Assembly (NCBI RefSeq): GCF_003628535.1
Contig: NZ_RBCI01000001.1
Span: 620,001-684,000, forward strand
DNA length: 64,000 nt
Direction of reading: 5' to 3'
Origin: Flavisolibacter nicotianae
GTDB lineage: Bacteria; Bacteroidota; Bacteroidia; Chitinophagales; Chitinophagaceae
The notes beneath the pieces were generated by a model. It did no database searches and was not told the origin of the DNA. It worked only from the letters and a program-made list of their open reading frames with translations. Made by a program: the position numbers and the translations under genes. This document shows, one piece after another, positions 26,417 to 34,909 of the stretch; the first letter of the stretch is position 1, and each line of letters opens with the position of its first letter.

Positions 26417-26767
26417 TTAGTTTTTCAGGGCCACGGCCACCAGCATTTTATTTTCGCTGGCAACGTGCTGTGCTTCCCAGGCAGCAAGCGACTGCTCCAG
26501 CACCGCCTTCAGGTTTTTTAAAACCCGTTTTTTCTGCAATTTGATTTTGACGCCGCGAATGGTCTCTTTATACACCAGCACATTATCCAGGTTGTAGAAA
26601 TAAATCGTGCTGTTCTTCGGCGTATGAATGTTGCTTTCCACCACCCAGTAGCCGTTGTCGGGCACCCACGATGGCTTGTTTGCTGTGCGAAGGTCCTGGG
26701 CAACCCCTGTGGTGATGAAGCCGCAAAAAAACACAAGAAACATAGGGAAAAAAAACTGCTTTTTCAT
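26417..26767 (-). CDS. Small secreted protein of unknown function
   Basis: A 116-residue protein with a signal peptide (MKKQFFFPMFLVFFCGFITT, cleavage likely after GVAQ). The mature part has a strand-rich centre (YWVVESNIHTPKNSTIYFYN, VLVYKETIRGVKI) and a helical end. I recognise this shape from Bacteroidota genomes but know no named function. It is monocistronic by position, with about 190 bases upstream in which I see no clear promoter. Confidence 0.7.
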   Translation of the reverse strand: MKKQFFFPMFLVFFCGFITTGVAQDLRTANKPSWVPDNGYWVVESNIHTPKNSTIYFYNLDNVLVYKETIRGVKIKLQKKRVLKNLKAVLEQSLAAWEAQHVASENKMLVAVALKN

Positions 26768-26960
26768 AATCGATGTTTTACGGTGAAACGGGTGTAGGTC
26801 CGTTGCACCCTAAAACTAGCTTGCAGCCCTGCGGGAAAAAGGCAAAGTCGCTCACTGTTGCCTGCCTGCATCCAGACATGCAAAGAAGAAAGACCAACAG
26901 GAAGAACAAGAGACGAACACCTTTTGTCGATGAAAGAAAAAACCTGCAGACAAAAAGGAT

Positions 26961-28430
26961 TTATTGTGTTGATTTTTCGCGGATCAGTGCCTTTACTTTT
27001 TCCAGTTTGTAGTCGCGGTTTTTCCGAATATCCTCCACGCTTGGCGGTGCGGGCACCTGTGGGATAACGCCGCGGCCCTTTACTTCGTTTTTGTCAATCA
27101 CCAGGCGAAACAGCGGAAGGCGAAAACGGACCTTCGTATTGGGCAGTGTAACATCCGGGATCAGCCAGGCCGTATTGCCATAGGCGCCGCCCCCGGTTTC
27201 TTCTCCCACCACAACAACGTTCTCCTGTTTGTATAGCGCCTTCGTAAAAAGCGAGGCGGCCGAAAACGTGTTGCCGCCGGTAATGATGTAGGTCATACCG
27301 TTGAAATGATACCGGTTTTTGGGTTTGAATTTTTTGGATTCAAACCAGGTAAAATGATAGCGTCCGTCGGCCTTTTTCCGGGTGAGAAACTGGAGAAACA
27401 GCCAGTTAAGAAACCGGTTTTCCCGGTACTTGCCGTAATGGCTGCTGCGCCGGATGGCGTACAGGGTATCGGCAATGGTAAACGGTGCCCTGGCGATGTA
27501 CTTGGTGAGCAGGTTGGAAAGGATCACGCTTCCGCCGCCGTTGCCCCGCATGTCCACCACAAGGTTGGGAAGATGCTGCTTATTTATCGTGCGGAACGAA
27601 CGCCTGAAAAAGCGGCGCAGGCCATAGCCTTTTGTAAACGTGTTCACCTCGAGAAAAGCCGTATTCAGGGCCGTGTCGATCCGGAAATTTCGCATCATCT
27701 CCCGTTCCATCTTTTTGCGTTCCCGCCGTGGGATCTTTGGCGGTTGTTCGCGCCGGCCGCGGGCCGTGTCGGCTCTTGCATTGTAGAGCGAAAGCATCGC
27801 CGTGCGAAGCTGGTTGGCCGTGTCGAGAAAGGTGACGGGTGTGCGCAACCGCAGGCCATAGACCAATGCATAGAGGTTGCGGAAATTACTGCCGTTACTG
27901 AGCGTTTGGTATTTGTGTGTAAGGTTGTACCCGTCGGCCGGCAGGTACGCGAACAGCGAGTCGACGATCTGCGGGATGGGCCGGTTGTCGATGCTTTTCA
28001 ACACCACGCCGCGAACAACCGCCGAGTCGCGGCGGTTGATGTTGGCTGTCACCACCACCGTGTCGGGCCAGGCTTTGATGTAAAGCGGGAACGGCGCATT
28101 TTGCCCTGGCCCTTCTGTTGCAGCCTTCGACGGCCGCACCGACGCGTGGCCATCGCGGATCTTTGCGATCACGTAGGAAAGAACGGTGCGAAACTGGCCT
28201 TCGGTCAGCGAGTCCTTCAAGCGGTTGCGGCCGGTCTCGAAATAAAAATCCATGCTGTCTTTGGGAGTGTACCAATACAGGCTGGGATGGGCTTCTTCGA
28301 GACTGGCGCGGAAGATGGCATAGTCTTCCTGCAGTTGCCCTGCCGAAAACTTCCTGGCAGGATTGTACTTGCCGGCTACGCAGCTGCCCAGCAGCACAAC
28401 GAGACTTAAAAGCAAGCCACTTCTTCCCAT
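26961..28430 (-). CDS. S41-family peptidase lipoprotein
   Basis: Lipoprotein (MGRSGLLLSLVVLLGSC) of about 489 residues with a tail-specific-protease-type C-terminal domain. NLVVDMRGNGGGSV (about 296) and YIITGGNTFSAASLFTKAL (about 391) carry the S41 signature with the nucleophile Ser, and VVVGEETGGGAYGNTAW follows. There is no obvious PDZ domain, and the middle has an unusual basic run (REQPPKIPRRERKKMERE). It begins five bases after thiL ends, so it is the third gene of the IMPase-thiL unit. The ATG at 28430 is chosen for the lipobox. Its protein substrate is unknown. Confidence 0.86.
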   Translation of the reverse strand: MGRSGLLLSLVVLLGSCVAGKYNPARKFSAGQLQEDYAIFRASLEEAHPSLYWYTPKDSMDFYFETGRNRLKDSLTEGQFRTVLSYVIAKIRDGHASVRPSKAATEGPGQNAPFPLYIKAWPDTVVVTANINRRDSAVVRGVVLKSIDNRPIPQIVDSLFAYLPADGYNLTHKYQTLSNGSNFRNLYALVYGLRLRTPVTFLDTANQLRTAMLSLYNARADTARGRREQPPKIPRRERKKMEREMMRNFRIDTALNTAFLEVNTFTKGYGLRRFFRRSFRTINKQHLPNLVVDMRGNGGGSVILSNLLTKYIARAPFTIADTLYAIRRSSHYGKYRENRFLNWLFLQFLTRKKADGRYHFTWFESKKFKPKNRYHFNGMTYIITGGNTFSAASLFTKALYKQENVVVVGEETGGGAYGNTAWLIPDVTLPNTKVRFRLPLFRLVIDKNEVKGRGVIPQVPAPPSVEDIRKNRDYKLEKVKALIREKSTQ

Positions 28431-28435
28431 TTCCG

Positions 28436-29470
28436 CTATCCTTGTTTGAAGGCATTCCATCCCTGTGCGGTGATGGGATGCTTGCTGCCGCCTTTGGTGA
28501 TAATGTGGGCGCCGGCTTCTTCATCGGTCATGTAACCGATCACGCTGATGTCGGCATTGGACGCAATTTTTTCGTAGTCGTCCTGCTTCACTGTAAAGAG
28601 CAGTTCATAATCTTCGCCGCCGCTGAGAGCGCAGGCGGTCGGGTCCATGTTGAATTTAAACGCAGCCAGTTTTGTTTCTTCCGCGATCGGAATTTTTTCT
28701 TCGTACAACACGCAACCCAGCTTGCTTTGCCGGCAGAGATGCAGGATCTCCGAACTCAGGCCGTCGCTCACATCGATCATGGCCGTGGGCTGCACATGGC
28801 TGGTGGTAAAAAAATCAACGATGTCCACCCGAGCTTCCGGTTTCAGGATCCGGCCAACGATGTGCCGTTCGCCTTCAAGGTCCGGCTGCACCTTGGGGTT
28901 CTCCAGGTAAATCTGCTTTTCCCTTTCCAGCAGCAGGAGGCCCAGGTAGGCAGCGCCAAGGTCGCCGCTGACGCAAAGCAGATCGCCCTTGCCGGCGCCC
29001 TTTCGGGTAACAAACTTGTCGGGCGCCACTTCGCCAATGGCCGTGCAGGAAATGATAAAGCCTTTTTGCGAGGTGGATGTGTCGCCGCCAATCAGGTCCA
29101 CTTTGTACTGGTTGCAGGCAGCCAGCACGCCTTCGTAAAATTCTTCCAGCGCTTCCACGCTGAAGCGGTTGCTGAAGGCAAGGCCAAGGACGATCTGTGT
29201 CGGCGTGGCGTTCATGGCGCAGATATCACTCACGTTCACGGCCACGGTTTTATAGCCCAGGTGCTTTAGCGGGGTGTACATCAGGTCGAAATGCACCCCT
29301 TCGATCAGCAGGTCGTTCGACACCACGGTTTGCTTGCCGAAATGATCAATCACGGCTGCGTCGTCGCCAACGCCCAGGATCGAGGAGGCGTTGTGTATTT
29401 CGATGTTTTTGGTCAAATGATCAATGAGTCCAAATTCCCCCAAAGAGGAGACTTCCGTTCGTTCGCTCAT
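28436..29470 (-). CDS. thiL: Thiamine-monophosphate kinase
   Basis: Phosphorylates thiamine phosphate to the active cofactor thiamine diphosphate; cytoplasmic, 344 residues. The PurM/ThiL-like fold shows SILGVGDDAAVID (about 31), LIGGDTSTSQKGF (about 125), MIDVSDGLSSEIL (about 227) and ALSGGEDYELLFTV (about 275), all expected for ThiL. ATG at 29470 is preferred to the TTG two codons earlier. It lies nine bases after the IMPase gene and five before the S41 peptidase gene. No other thiamine genes are near. Confidence 0.95.
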   Translation of the reverse strand: MSERTEVSSLGEFGLIDHLTKNIEIHNASSILGVGDDAAVIDHFGKQTVVSNDLLIEGVHFDLMYTPLKHLGYKTVAVNVSDICAMNATPTQIVLGLAFSNRFSVEALEEFYEGVLAACNQYKVDLIGGDTSTSQKGFIISCTAIGEVAPDKFVTRKGAGKGDLLCVSGDLGAAYLGLLLLEREKQIYLENPKVQPDLEGERHIVGRILKPEARVDIVDFFTTSHVQPTAMIDVSDGLSSEILHLCRQSKLGCVLYEEKIPIAEETKLAAFKFNMDPTACALSGGEDYELLFTVKQDDYEKIASNADISVIGYMTDEEAGAHIITKGGSKHPITAQGWNAFKQG

Positions 29471-29479
29471 ATACAATAA

Positions 29480-30265
29480 TTAGGATTGTTGCGGTATCTC
29501 ACCTTTCACCCATTGTATCAGTTCGTCGTGAATAGTGCCGTTGCTGGCAATGATGCCGTGCTCGTAGGGTGAATAGGGTTCGCCTTTCATGTTTGTTACT
29601 TTTCCGCCGGCTTCCTCCACCAGCAAAAAGCCGGCAGCACTGTCCCAGGCCTGCAGCTTGTGTTCAAAAAAACCATCAAAACGACCGCAGGCCACCCAGG
29701 CCAGGTCGATGGCGGCAGAGCCCAGGCGGCGCACCGGAACACCCTTGCGGATAAACCGGCCGAACACTTCCAGCGGGCCGTTTGGCTCGTCGAGGTAGGT
29801 GTAAGGAAAACCCGTTACCAGGCAGGCCGCTTCCACCGATGTTTTGGTACTGACGGAAATCTTTTTATCGTTCAGCGTGGCACCCTGCCCTCTTTCGGCA
29901 AGGAACAATTCGTTGAGAAACGGATTGAACACGCCACCCAGAATCATTTTTCCATTGTGCTCAAGGCCGATGGAAACACAGCAGATCGGAATGCGGTTGG
30001 CAAAATTGACCGTGCCATCAATGGGGTCGATGATCCATTTGTATTGCGAGTCCTGCACCAGGTCGCCGCACTCCTCGCTCAGGATGTGGTGATCGGGAAA
30101 GGATTCCTTGATGGTTGCAATGATCACTTCTTCGGCAGCATGATCCACTTCCGTTACGAGGTTGTTGATGCCTTCCTTGGAGGAAATTTTAAAGTCGGTT
30201 TCATCAAAGCTCCGGATTTTCGTTCCCGCGGTTTCGAGTGCTTTTAGGAGGGTGTTTTTAAACAT
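29480..30265 (-). CDS. Inositol-monophosphatase family protein
   Basis: Mg2+-dependent sugar or nucleotide phosphatase, 261 residues. Motifs are complete: the first metal glutamates in ILSEECGD (about 68), WIIDPIDGTVNFANRIP (about 81) and AWDSAAGFLLVEEAGGK (about 210). The family includes SuhB, CysQ and fructose-1,6-bisphosphatase-like enzymes; the substrate cannot be fixed here. It leads the unit with thiL and an S41 peptidase. The promoter directly upstream has textbook spacing, and the ATG at 30265 lies just three bases after its -7 box. Confidence 0.92.
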   Translation of the reverse strand: MFKNTLLKALETAGTKIRSFDETDFKISSKEGINNLVTEVDHAAEEVIIATIKESFPDHHILSEECGDLVQDSQYKWIIDPIDGTVNFANRIPICCVSIGLEHNGKMILGGVFNPFLNELFLAERGQGATLNDKKISVSTKTSVEAACLVTGFPYTYLDEPNGPLEVFGRFIRKGVPVRRLGSAAIDLAWVACGRFDGFFEHKLQAWDSAAGFLLVEEAGGKVTNMKGEPYSPYEHGIIASNGTIHDELIQWVKGEIPQQS

Positions 30266-30268
30266 GCC

Positions 30269-30298
30269 CAAAGATAACCGCAGATCGGTGTACAACAA
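30269..30298 (-). promoter_or_regulatory. Complete Bacteroidota promoter (TTG-N19-TATCTTTG)
   Basis: On the minus strand, TTG at 30298-30296 is followed after 19 bases by TATCTTTG (30276-30269). That is the best match in the window to the TTG-N19-21-TAnnTTTG consensus. The start codon of the IMPase gene follows three bases later, so transcription would begin at or inside the start codon, giving a leaderless or internally started mRNA. Confidence 0.65.
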
Positions 30299-30321
30299 TT
30301 GCCCACCCTGATCGCACCGCC

Positions 30322-31416
30322 TTACTTCGGCTTATACTTTGCGCCCTCGAAAATCTTCCGGGCCGGCGTGTGAAGAATTTGCGCCACGGAAAGTTTTTTG
30401 TTGCGCTGTTCAAACCGGTCGATGATGCGCCAGCCGATCCACGGCCCGATATTGCCCGGCGCTCCTTCGCCGTTGGTGCCGTGTGGCAGGGTTTGGGTAA
30501 ACGGCGCTTCGCCAATATAGCTTTGCACGGCCGCCTGCTCCACCGAGAACAGGTTCTCGTTTTGGTTGATATAACCCCACACATTGCCCTCTTCCTGGAT
30601 CACCCAGTCCATTTGCCTGGCCGAGTAGCCGGTGATCAGGCTGTCGGGGGTATCGGGAAGGAACTTCTTCATCAGCCACCATTGCTTTCCCTTTTCAATC
30701 ATCTGCTCTACCAGCGAAGCGGACTGGCTGGTGTCGGGATAAATCCCGCTGGCAATGGCCCGTATGGAGTTGGGCACGATGTAGGCCGGCTCGAAGCGGC
30801 GGCGAATGTAGTCCGGGTATTGCGCCGGGTCGTAAACTTCGAAGTTGCGGCCCAGGAACATCTGCAGGCTGATGACCAGCGTATCCTGGTAGTACGTGGT
30901 GCCGTAAATCTCATCGGGGTTCTGCGGGTTGAGGCTTTCAACGGTCGTCAGCACCGCCGGTGTTTTGAACGACGGAAAATAGTATTTGACGTAGCGGAAT
31001 TGATTGCTTAGTCCTTTTTCAATCGGCTCGGTGCGGGGAAAGTTTTTTTCCACCGTGTTGTACAACGGCCGTATCATGCGGATGTAGTCCAGCAAGGCGT
31101 CGCCAAAGGCAAGGTGGCGCTGCTCGGCAATTTCCCGCACCGGCGCAAAGAACTTGAAATAGAGCGGCAGGAAGTCCGGGTATTTTGCTTCCAGGGCCTG
31201 GAGCGAGGGTTGCAGGCGAGTGGTGTCGAGGGCAAAAAAATCCCTGTCGAAACGCTGCAGCTTTACTTCTGTTTTGATACCGGAAACATCCGGCGCCTCA
31301 CGCTTACCCGTACAGGAAAAAACGGCCAGCACAAGGACCGGCAATAACCACGGCAGCAAGGAAGACGGCGTTGTTTTTGATTTATTACAGAACTTTGAAA
31401 AGGATTGAATATTCAA
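30322..31416 (-). CDS. gldB: Gliding motility lipoprotein GldB
   Basis: Lipoprotein of 364 residues linked to the Bacteroidota gliding machinery and the type IX secretion system. Signal LLPWLLPVLVLAVFSC carries the lipobox. The mature protein matches the GldB pattern: VKLQRFDRDFFALDTTRLQ near the start, PLYNTVEKNFP, YYFPSFKTPAV, YIVPNSIRAIASGIYPD-like and PGNIGPWIGWRIIDRF at the end. gldC, which often follows gldB, is not here. It is transcribed away from nadE, with only five bases between the two start codons. The N-terminal 18 residues before the signal core are unusually long, so a shorter start is possible. Confidence 0.9.
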   Translation of the reverse strand: MNIQSFSKFCNKSKTTPSSLLPWLLPVLVLAVFSCTGKREAPDVSGIKTEVKLQRFDRDFFALDTTRLQPSLQALEAKYPDFLPLYFKFFAPVREIAEQRHLAFGDALLDYIRMIRPLYNTVEKNFPRTEPIEKGLSNQFRYVKYYFPSFKTPAVLTTVESLNPQNPDEIYGTTYYQDTLVISLQMFLGRNFEVYDPAQYPDYIRRRFEPAYIVPNSIRAIASGIYPDTSQSASLVEQMIEKGKQWWLMKKFLPDTPDSLITGYSARQMDWVIQEEGNVWGYINQNENLFSVEQAAVQSYIGEAPFTQTLPHGTNGEGAPGNIGPWIGWRIIDRFEQRNKKLSVAQILHTPARKIFEGAKYKPK

Positions 31417-31421
31417 GAGAG

Positions 31422-33290
31422 ATGAAAATTTATTTAGCCCAGCAAAATTATCACATTGGCAACTTTGAAGCGAACACGCAGAAAATTATAGACGGAATTA
31501 ACAAAGCAAAAGCCGCAGGTGCAGACTTGGTGCTGTTTTCGGAGCTTTGCATTTGCGGTTACCCACCCCGTGATTTCCTGGAATTTCATGATTTCATTCA
31601 CCAGTGCTATGCGGCCGTTGACGCCGTAAAAGCACACGCCGACACGATTGGTGTGCTGATCGGCAGCCCGGCCCGCAACCCGCGACCCGAAGGCAAGGAA
31701 CTCTTCAACGCCGCTTTTTTGCTGTACGAAGGGGAAGTGAAAGCCGAGATCCACAAAACCCTGTTGCCCACCTACGACGTATTTGACGAGAACCGCTATT
31801 TTGAACCGGCCTTCGAGTGGACCTGCATCCCGTTCAAAGGGAAAAAACTCGCCGTGACGATTTGCGAAGATATCTGGAACCTGGGCGACAACCCGCTTTA
31901 CCGCCAGACGCCCATGGAAGTGCTGATCAGCGAAAAACCGGACGTGATGCTGAACCTTTCGGCTTCGCCCTACAACTATGCGCAGGACACGGTTCGGAAC
32001 AGCATTGTAAAAGCGCATACGGAGAAATACCGCATCCCGATGCTGTACTGCAACACCGTTGGCTCGCAAACCGAGATCGTATTCGATGGCGGCAGCCTGG
32101 TCTACGATGCGCAGGGCAACAAGGTGAAGGAGATGAAGTATTTTGAAGAAGACTATTTTCTGTATGAGCTGACAGCCCCCCTGCCCCCCAGGGAGGGAGT
32201 GGCCAACACGCAAGGCCAACTTACGCAAGATGCCCCCATACAGATGGAAACTTCTTTAGGGCAAAACAGTACGGCTGAAAATATTTTACAAAAAGAACTG
32301 TCGAAGGCAAACACCGTGTCGTCGCAAAGCGAGGCTTCGCAGCCGGGCCAATCCCCCCTTGGGGGGCAGGGGGACCGGGCCCCCTATTATTATTCTGCCG
32401 CTGACGTAGGCAAAGGGTCCGATATCATCGCCTACCTTACCGACGACAAGAACATTGACGAAATTTACCGGGCCCTGCTCCTTGGCATCCGGGACTATTT
32501 TCAGAAAATGGGGTTTCAAAAAGCCACGCTGGGTTCCAGCGGCGGCATCGACAGTGCCGTGGTACAGGCCCTGGCAGTGGAAGCACTCGGCAAAGAAAAC
32601 GTTCATGTCCTGCTCATGCCTTCACACTATTCGTCTTCCCATTCGGTGAGTGATGCAGAGCAGTTGAGCCGCAACCTCGGCAACCGGTTCGACGTGGTGG
32701 CCATCAAAGACATTTACGATTCGTTCCTGTCGACGCTGAAACCGATCTTCGGCGACCTGCCATTCAGCGTGGCGGAAGAGAACATCCAAAGCCGTGTGCG
32801 GGGAAACCTGCTGATGGCGGTGGCCAACAAATTTGGCTACATCCTGCTCAACACCTCCAACAAAAGCGAACTGGCAACGGGCTACGGCACGCTCTACGGC
32901 GATATGGCCGGTGGCCTGAGTGTGCTGGGCGATGTGTACAAAATGCAGGTCTTTGCCCTGGCCCGGTACATCAACCGCAAAAGCGAGATCATTCCCGAAA
33001 ATATTCTCACCAAGCCACCGTCGGCCGAACTGCGTCCGAATCAAAAGGACAGCGACAGCCTGCCGGAGTACGATATCCTGGACCGCGTGTTGTACAATTA
33101 CATCGAGTTGCGGCAGGGGCCGAAGGAGATCATTGCACAGGGCTACGATCCCGCGCTGGTGACGAGAACCCTGCGCCTGGTGAACCTGAACGAGTACAAG
33201 CGCAACCAGTTTTGTCCCATCATCCGCGTCAGCAGCAAAGCCTTTGGTGTAGGACGGCGGCTGCCGATCGTGGCGAAATACCTTTCCTAG
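31422..33290 (+). CDS. nadE: Glutamine-dependent NAD+ synthetase carrying an in-frame element
   Basis: Final enzyme of NAD synthesis, two domains in one chain of 622 residues. The N-terminal nitrilase-type glutaminase has Glu in LFSELCICGYPPRD (about 45), Lys in IHKTLLPTYDVFDE (about 113) and Cys in LAVTICEDIW (about 150). The C-terminal synthetase has the P-loop LGSSGGIDSAVVQ (about 368), then NTSNKSELATGYGTLYGD and KPPSAELRPNQ. Residues about 252-318, exactly at the domain linker, are foreign and Pro/Gln/Ser-rich; without them the length is about 555, the normal value. ATG at 31422 is chosen over an upstream extension. Both active sites are intact. Confidence 0.95.
   Translation: MKIYLAQQNYHIGNFEANTQKIIDGINKAKAAGADLVLFSELCICGYPPRDFLEFHDFIHQCYAAVDAVKAHADTIGVLIGSPARNPRPEGKELFNAAFLLYEGEVKAEIHKTLLPTYDVFDENRYFEPAFEWTCIPFKGKKLAVTICEDIWNLGDNPLYRQTPMEVLISEKPDVMLNLSASPYNYAQDTVRNSIVKAHTEKYRIPMLYCNTVGSQTEIVFDGGSLVYDAQGNKVKEMKYFEEDYFLYELTAPLPPREGVANTQGQLTQDAPIQMETSLGQNSTAENILQKELSKANTVSSQSEASQPGQSPLGGQGDRAPYYYSAADVGKGSDIIAYLTDDKNIDEIYRALLLGIRDYFQKMGFQKATLGSSGGIDSAVVQALAVEALGKENVHVLLMPSHYSSSHSVSDAEQLSRNLGNRFDVVAIKDIYDSFLSTLKPIFGDLPFSVAEENIQSRVRGNLLMAVANKFGYILLNTSNKSELATGYGTLYGDMAGGLSVLGDVYKMQVFALARYINRKSEIIPENILTKPPSAELRPNQKDSDSLPEYDILDRVLYNYIELRQGPKEIIAQGYDPALVTRTLRLVNLNEYKRNQFCPIIRVSSKAFGVGRRLPIVAKYLS
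31443..31450 (-). promoter_or_regulatory. gldB -7 element inside nadE coding sequence
   Basis: Minus-strand TAATTTTG, an exact TAnnTTTG match, 26 bases upstream of the gldB ATG and about 20 bases inside nadE. A properly spaced -33 TTG is not present. Confidence 0.4.
32175..32375 (+). mobile_element. Non-autonomous in-frame element in nadE with the same hairpin ends as the kynA element
   Basis: About 200 bp. The left end GCCCCCCTGCCCCCCAGGGA continues into GGGAGTGGCC, and the right end (GGCCAATCCCCCCTTGGGGG then GCAGGGGG) is its inverted copy. The encoded start APLPPREGVANTQ parallels APPPPRGGVAEAQ in the kynA copy, and NILQKELSKANTVSSQSEA parallels NKILQALKNNSRQSKTSISEA-like residues at that element's end. 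The DUF559 core between them is missing, so this looks like an internal-deletion derivative in the same orientation and reading frame. About 67 codons are added. Confidence 0.8.
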
Positions 33291-33766
33291 TGTTTGAGGT
33301 TGACGATGAGCGACACATTCTGCGCCATGATAACCGTGTCTTTCGTCAGGGTGAAGTTGGTTGCCGTCAGTGTTTTGATGGCCGTTTTCCCGTTCAGCGC
33401 CGAAAATACGTTGCCGCTGATCACCAGGTTGGTTTCGTTGTCGGCAAAGGCCCAGTTGAACGTGGAGGTCTGCGGATCGGCCGCGTCGCATTTGCTGCCG
33501 CCTTCATCGGCGGTGGCGGTTTTGTCTTTTTTAAACGTCAGCACGTTGTCGAGGCGACAAGACGCGATGCCGGCAGTAGCGGAAGGAATGTCGATGGTGC
33601 CGTTTTTGTCCACGTCCACACCCGAACTTTCGTGCACCCAGGCGGAAGACGTGAGATAATCTGTTTTGGTAGGCGTGGCCGGGGGTGTCTGGTCTGATTC
33701 TTTCTGGCAGGAAAGAAAAGCGACTGTCAGCGCAAGCAGCCGTACGGAAGTTGAAAAGATTTTCAT
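33287..33766 (-). CDS. Lipocalin-like lipoprotein
   Basis: A 159-residue lipoprotein: signal MKIFSTSVRLLALTVAFLSC with lipobox, then a Pro/Thr linker and an antiparallel strand-rich domain (LTSSAWVHESSGVDVDKNGT, NVLTFKKDKTATADEGG, STFNWAFADNETNLVISGN). This resembles the lipocalin-like domains common on Bacteroidota lipoproteins. It converges with nadE, and the two stop codons overlap on a single CTAG. No function can be assigned. Confidence 0.78.
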   Translation of the reverse strand: MKIFSTSVRLLALTVAFLSCQKESDQTPPATPTKTDYLTSSAWVHESSGVDVDKNGTIDIPSATAGIASCRLDNVLTFKKDKTATADEGGSKCDAADPQTSTFNWAFADNETNLVISGNVFSALNGKTAIKTLTATNFTLTKDTVIMAQNVSLIVNLKH

Positions 33767-33838
33767 AATAATGCGGTTTGTGTTAACGTATTTTTATTCA
33801 GGCAAACTATTTGATAATCGACGAGACGAAATTTATCT

Positions 33839-34837
33839 ATGACGACATCTGAACAAATCCAACACCTGACGAATCTTATTAAAGACAGACACAATATAAA
33901 GCAAAAGCTCTTTTCCGAATTATCCAAAATCATTATAGGGCAGGAAAAAATGCTGGAACACCTTACCATTGCCCTGCTGGCCAACGGCCATATTTTGCTG
34001 GAAGGTATCCCGGGACTGGCCAAAACCCTTGCCATCAAATCGCTGGCACAGGCCATCCAGGCAAAGTTCAGCCGCATCCAGTTTACGCCGGACCTCCTGC
34101 CCGCCGACGTGATCGGCACCATGATCTACAACCAGCAGCGTAACGAATTCGTGGTGCGCAAAGGCCCCATCTTCGCCAATTTCGTGCTGGCCGACGAGAT
34201 CAACCGGGCCCCGGCCAAGGTGCAGAGCGCTTTGCTGGAAGCCATGCAGGAACGCCAGATCACCATCGGTGAAACCACTTACAAGCTGGATGAACCCTTC
34301 CTGGTGCTGGCCACGCAAAACCCCATCGAGCAGGAAGGAACCTACCCGCTGCCCGAAGCACAGGTCGACCGTTTTTTGCTCAAAGTCGTGGTTTCTTATC
34401 CCACCATGCGCGACGAACAAATGATCATCCGGCAGAATGCCGAGGGCTTTACACCACCTGCGATCAACCCCATTCTTTCGACGTTCGAGATCAACGAATC
34501 CCGCAAACTGGTACGGCAGATCTACATGGACGAAAAAGTGGAACAGTATATCCTGGGACTGGTGTTTGCCACCCGCGAGCCGGAAAAGTTTGGTCTCAGC
34601 AGCCTGAAGCCCACCATTTCTTACGGCGCTTCGCCGCGGGGAAGTATTGCGCTGGCACTGGCGTCGAAGGCGTCGGCCTTTCTCAACGGCCGTGGCTATG
34701 TAACACCCGATGACGTTCGCAGCATTGCACACAGCGTGTTGCGCCACCGCATCGGTCTTACCTACGAAGCCGAAGCCGAGAACGTGACGACAGAAAATGT
34801 CATTGACCAGATTTTAGGAAAGATAAATACGCCATAA
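33839..34837 (+). CDS. MoxR-family AAA+ ATPase
   Basis: A 332-residue AAA+ chaperone-like ATPase that in this family acts with VWA-domain proteins to mature or assemble envelope complexes. Walker A is LLEGIPGLAKT (about 46-56) and Walker B FVLADEINRAPAKVQSALLE (about 117-136); the sensor-1 region is LVLATQNPIEQEGTYPLPEA and sensor 2 SYGASPRGSIALALASKA. It is the first gene of a cluster followed by DUF58, a BatD-like protein and BatA, the standard Bat arrangement. Confidence 0.95.
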   Translation: MTTSEQIQHLTNLIKDRHNIKQKLFSELSKIIIGQEKMLEHLTIALLANGHILLEGIPGLAKTLAIKSLAQAIQAKFSRIQFTPDLLPADVIGTMIYNQQRNEFVVRKGPIFANFVLADEINRAPAKVQSALLEAMQERQITIGETTYKLDEPFLVLATQNPIEQEGTYPLPEAQVDRFLLKVVVSYPTMRDEQMIIRQNAEGFTPPAINPILSTFEINESRKLVRQIYMDEKVEQYILGLVFATREPEKFGLSSLKPTISYGASPRGSIALALASKASAFLNGRGYVTPDDVRSIAHSVLRHRIGLTYEAEAENVTTENVIDQILGKINTP

Positions 34838-34908
34838 ATGAGTGACGAGTGAGGAGTAATCAGTGAGGCCGCCTTCCTGCTCATCACTCATCACTAATCA
34901 TTCATCGC
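34838..34908. repeat. Word-built imperfect inverted repeat between moxR and DUF58
   Basis: The left arm 34838-34868 repeats GAGTGA/GAGTAATC-type words, and the right arm 34880-34908 repeats their complement (CATCACTCATCACTAATCAT). It occupies the whole gap between two co-oriented operon genes, starting right at the moxR stop codon. Confidence 0.65.
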
Positions 34909-34909
34909 C

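Noticed and set aside
26773-27012. Small basic protein downstream of the S41 peptidase gene
   Set aside because: The frame overlaps the end of the peptidase gene on the other strand, and its composition is that of random sequence.
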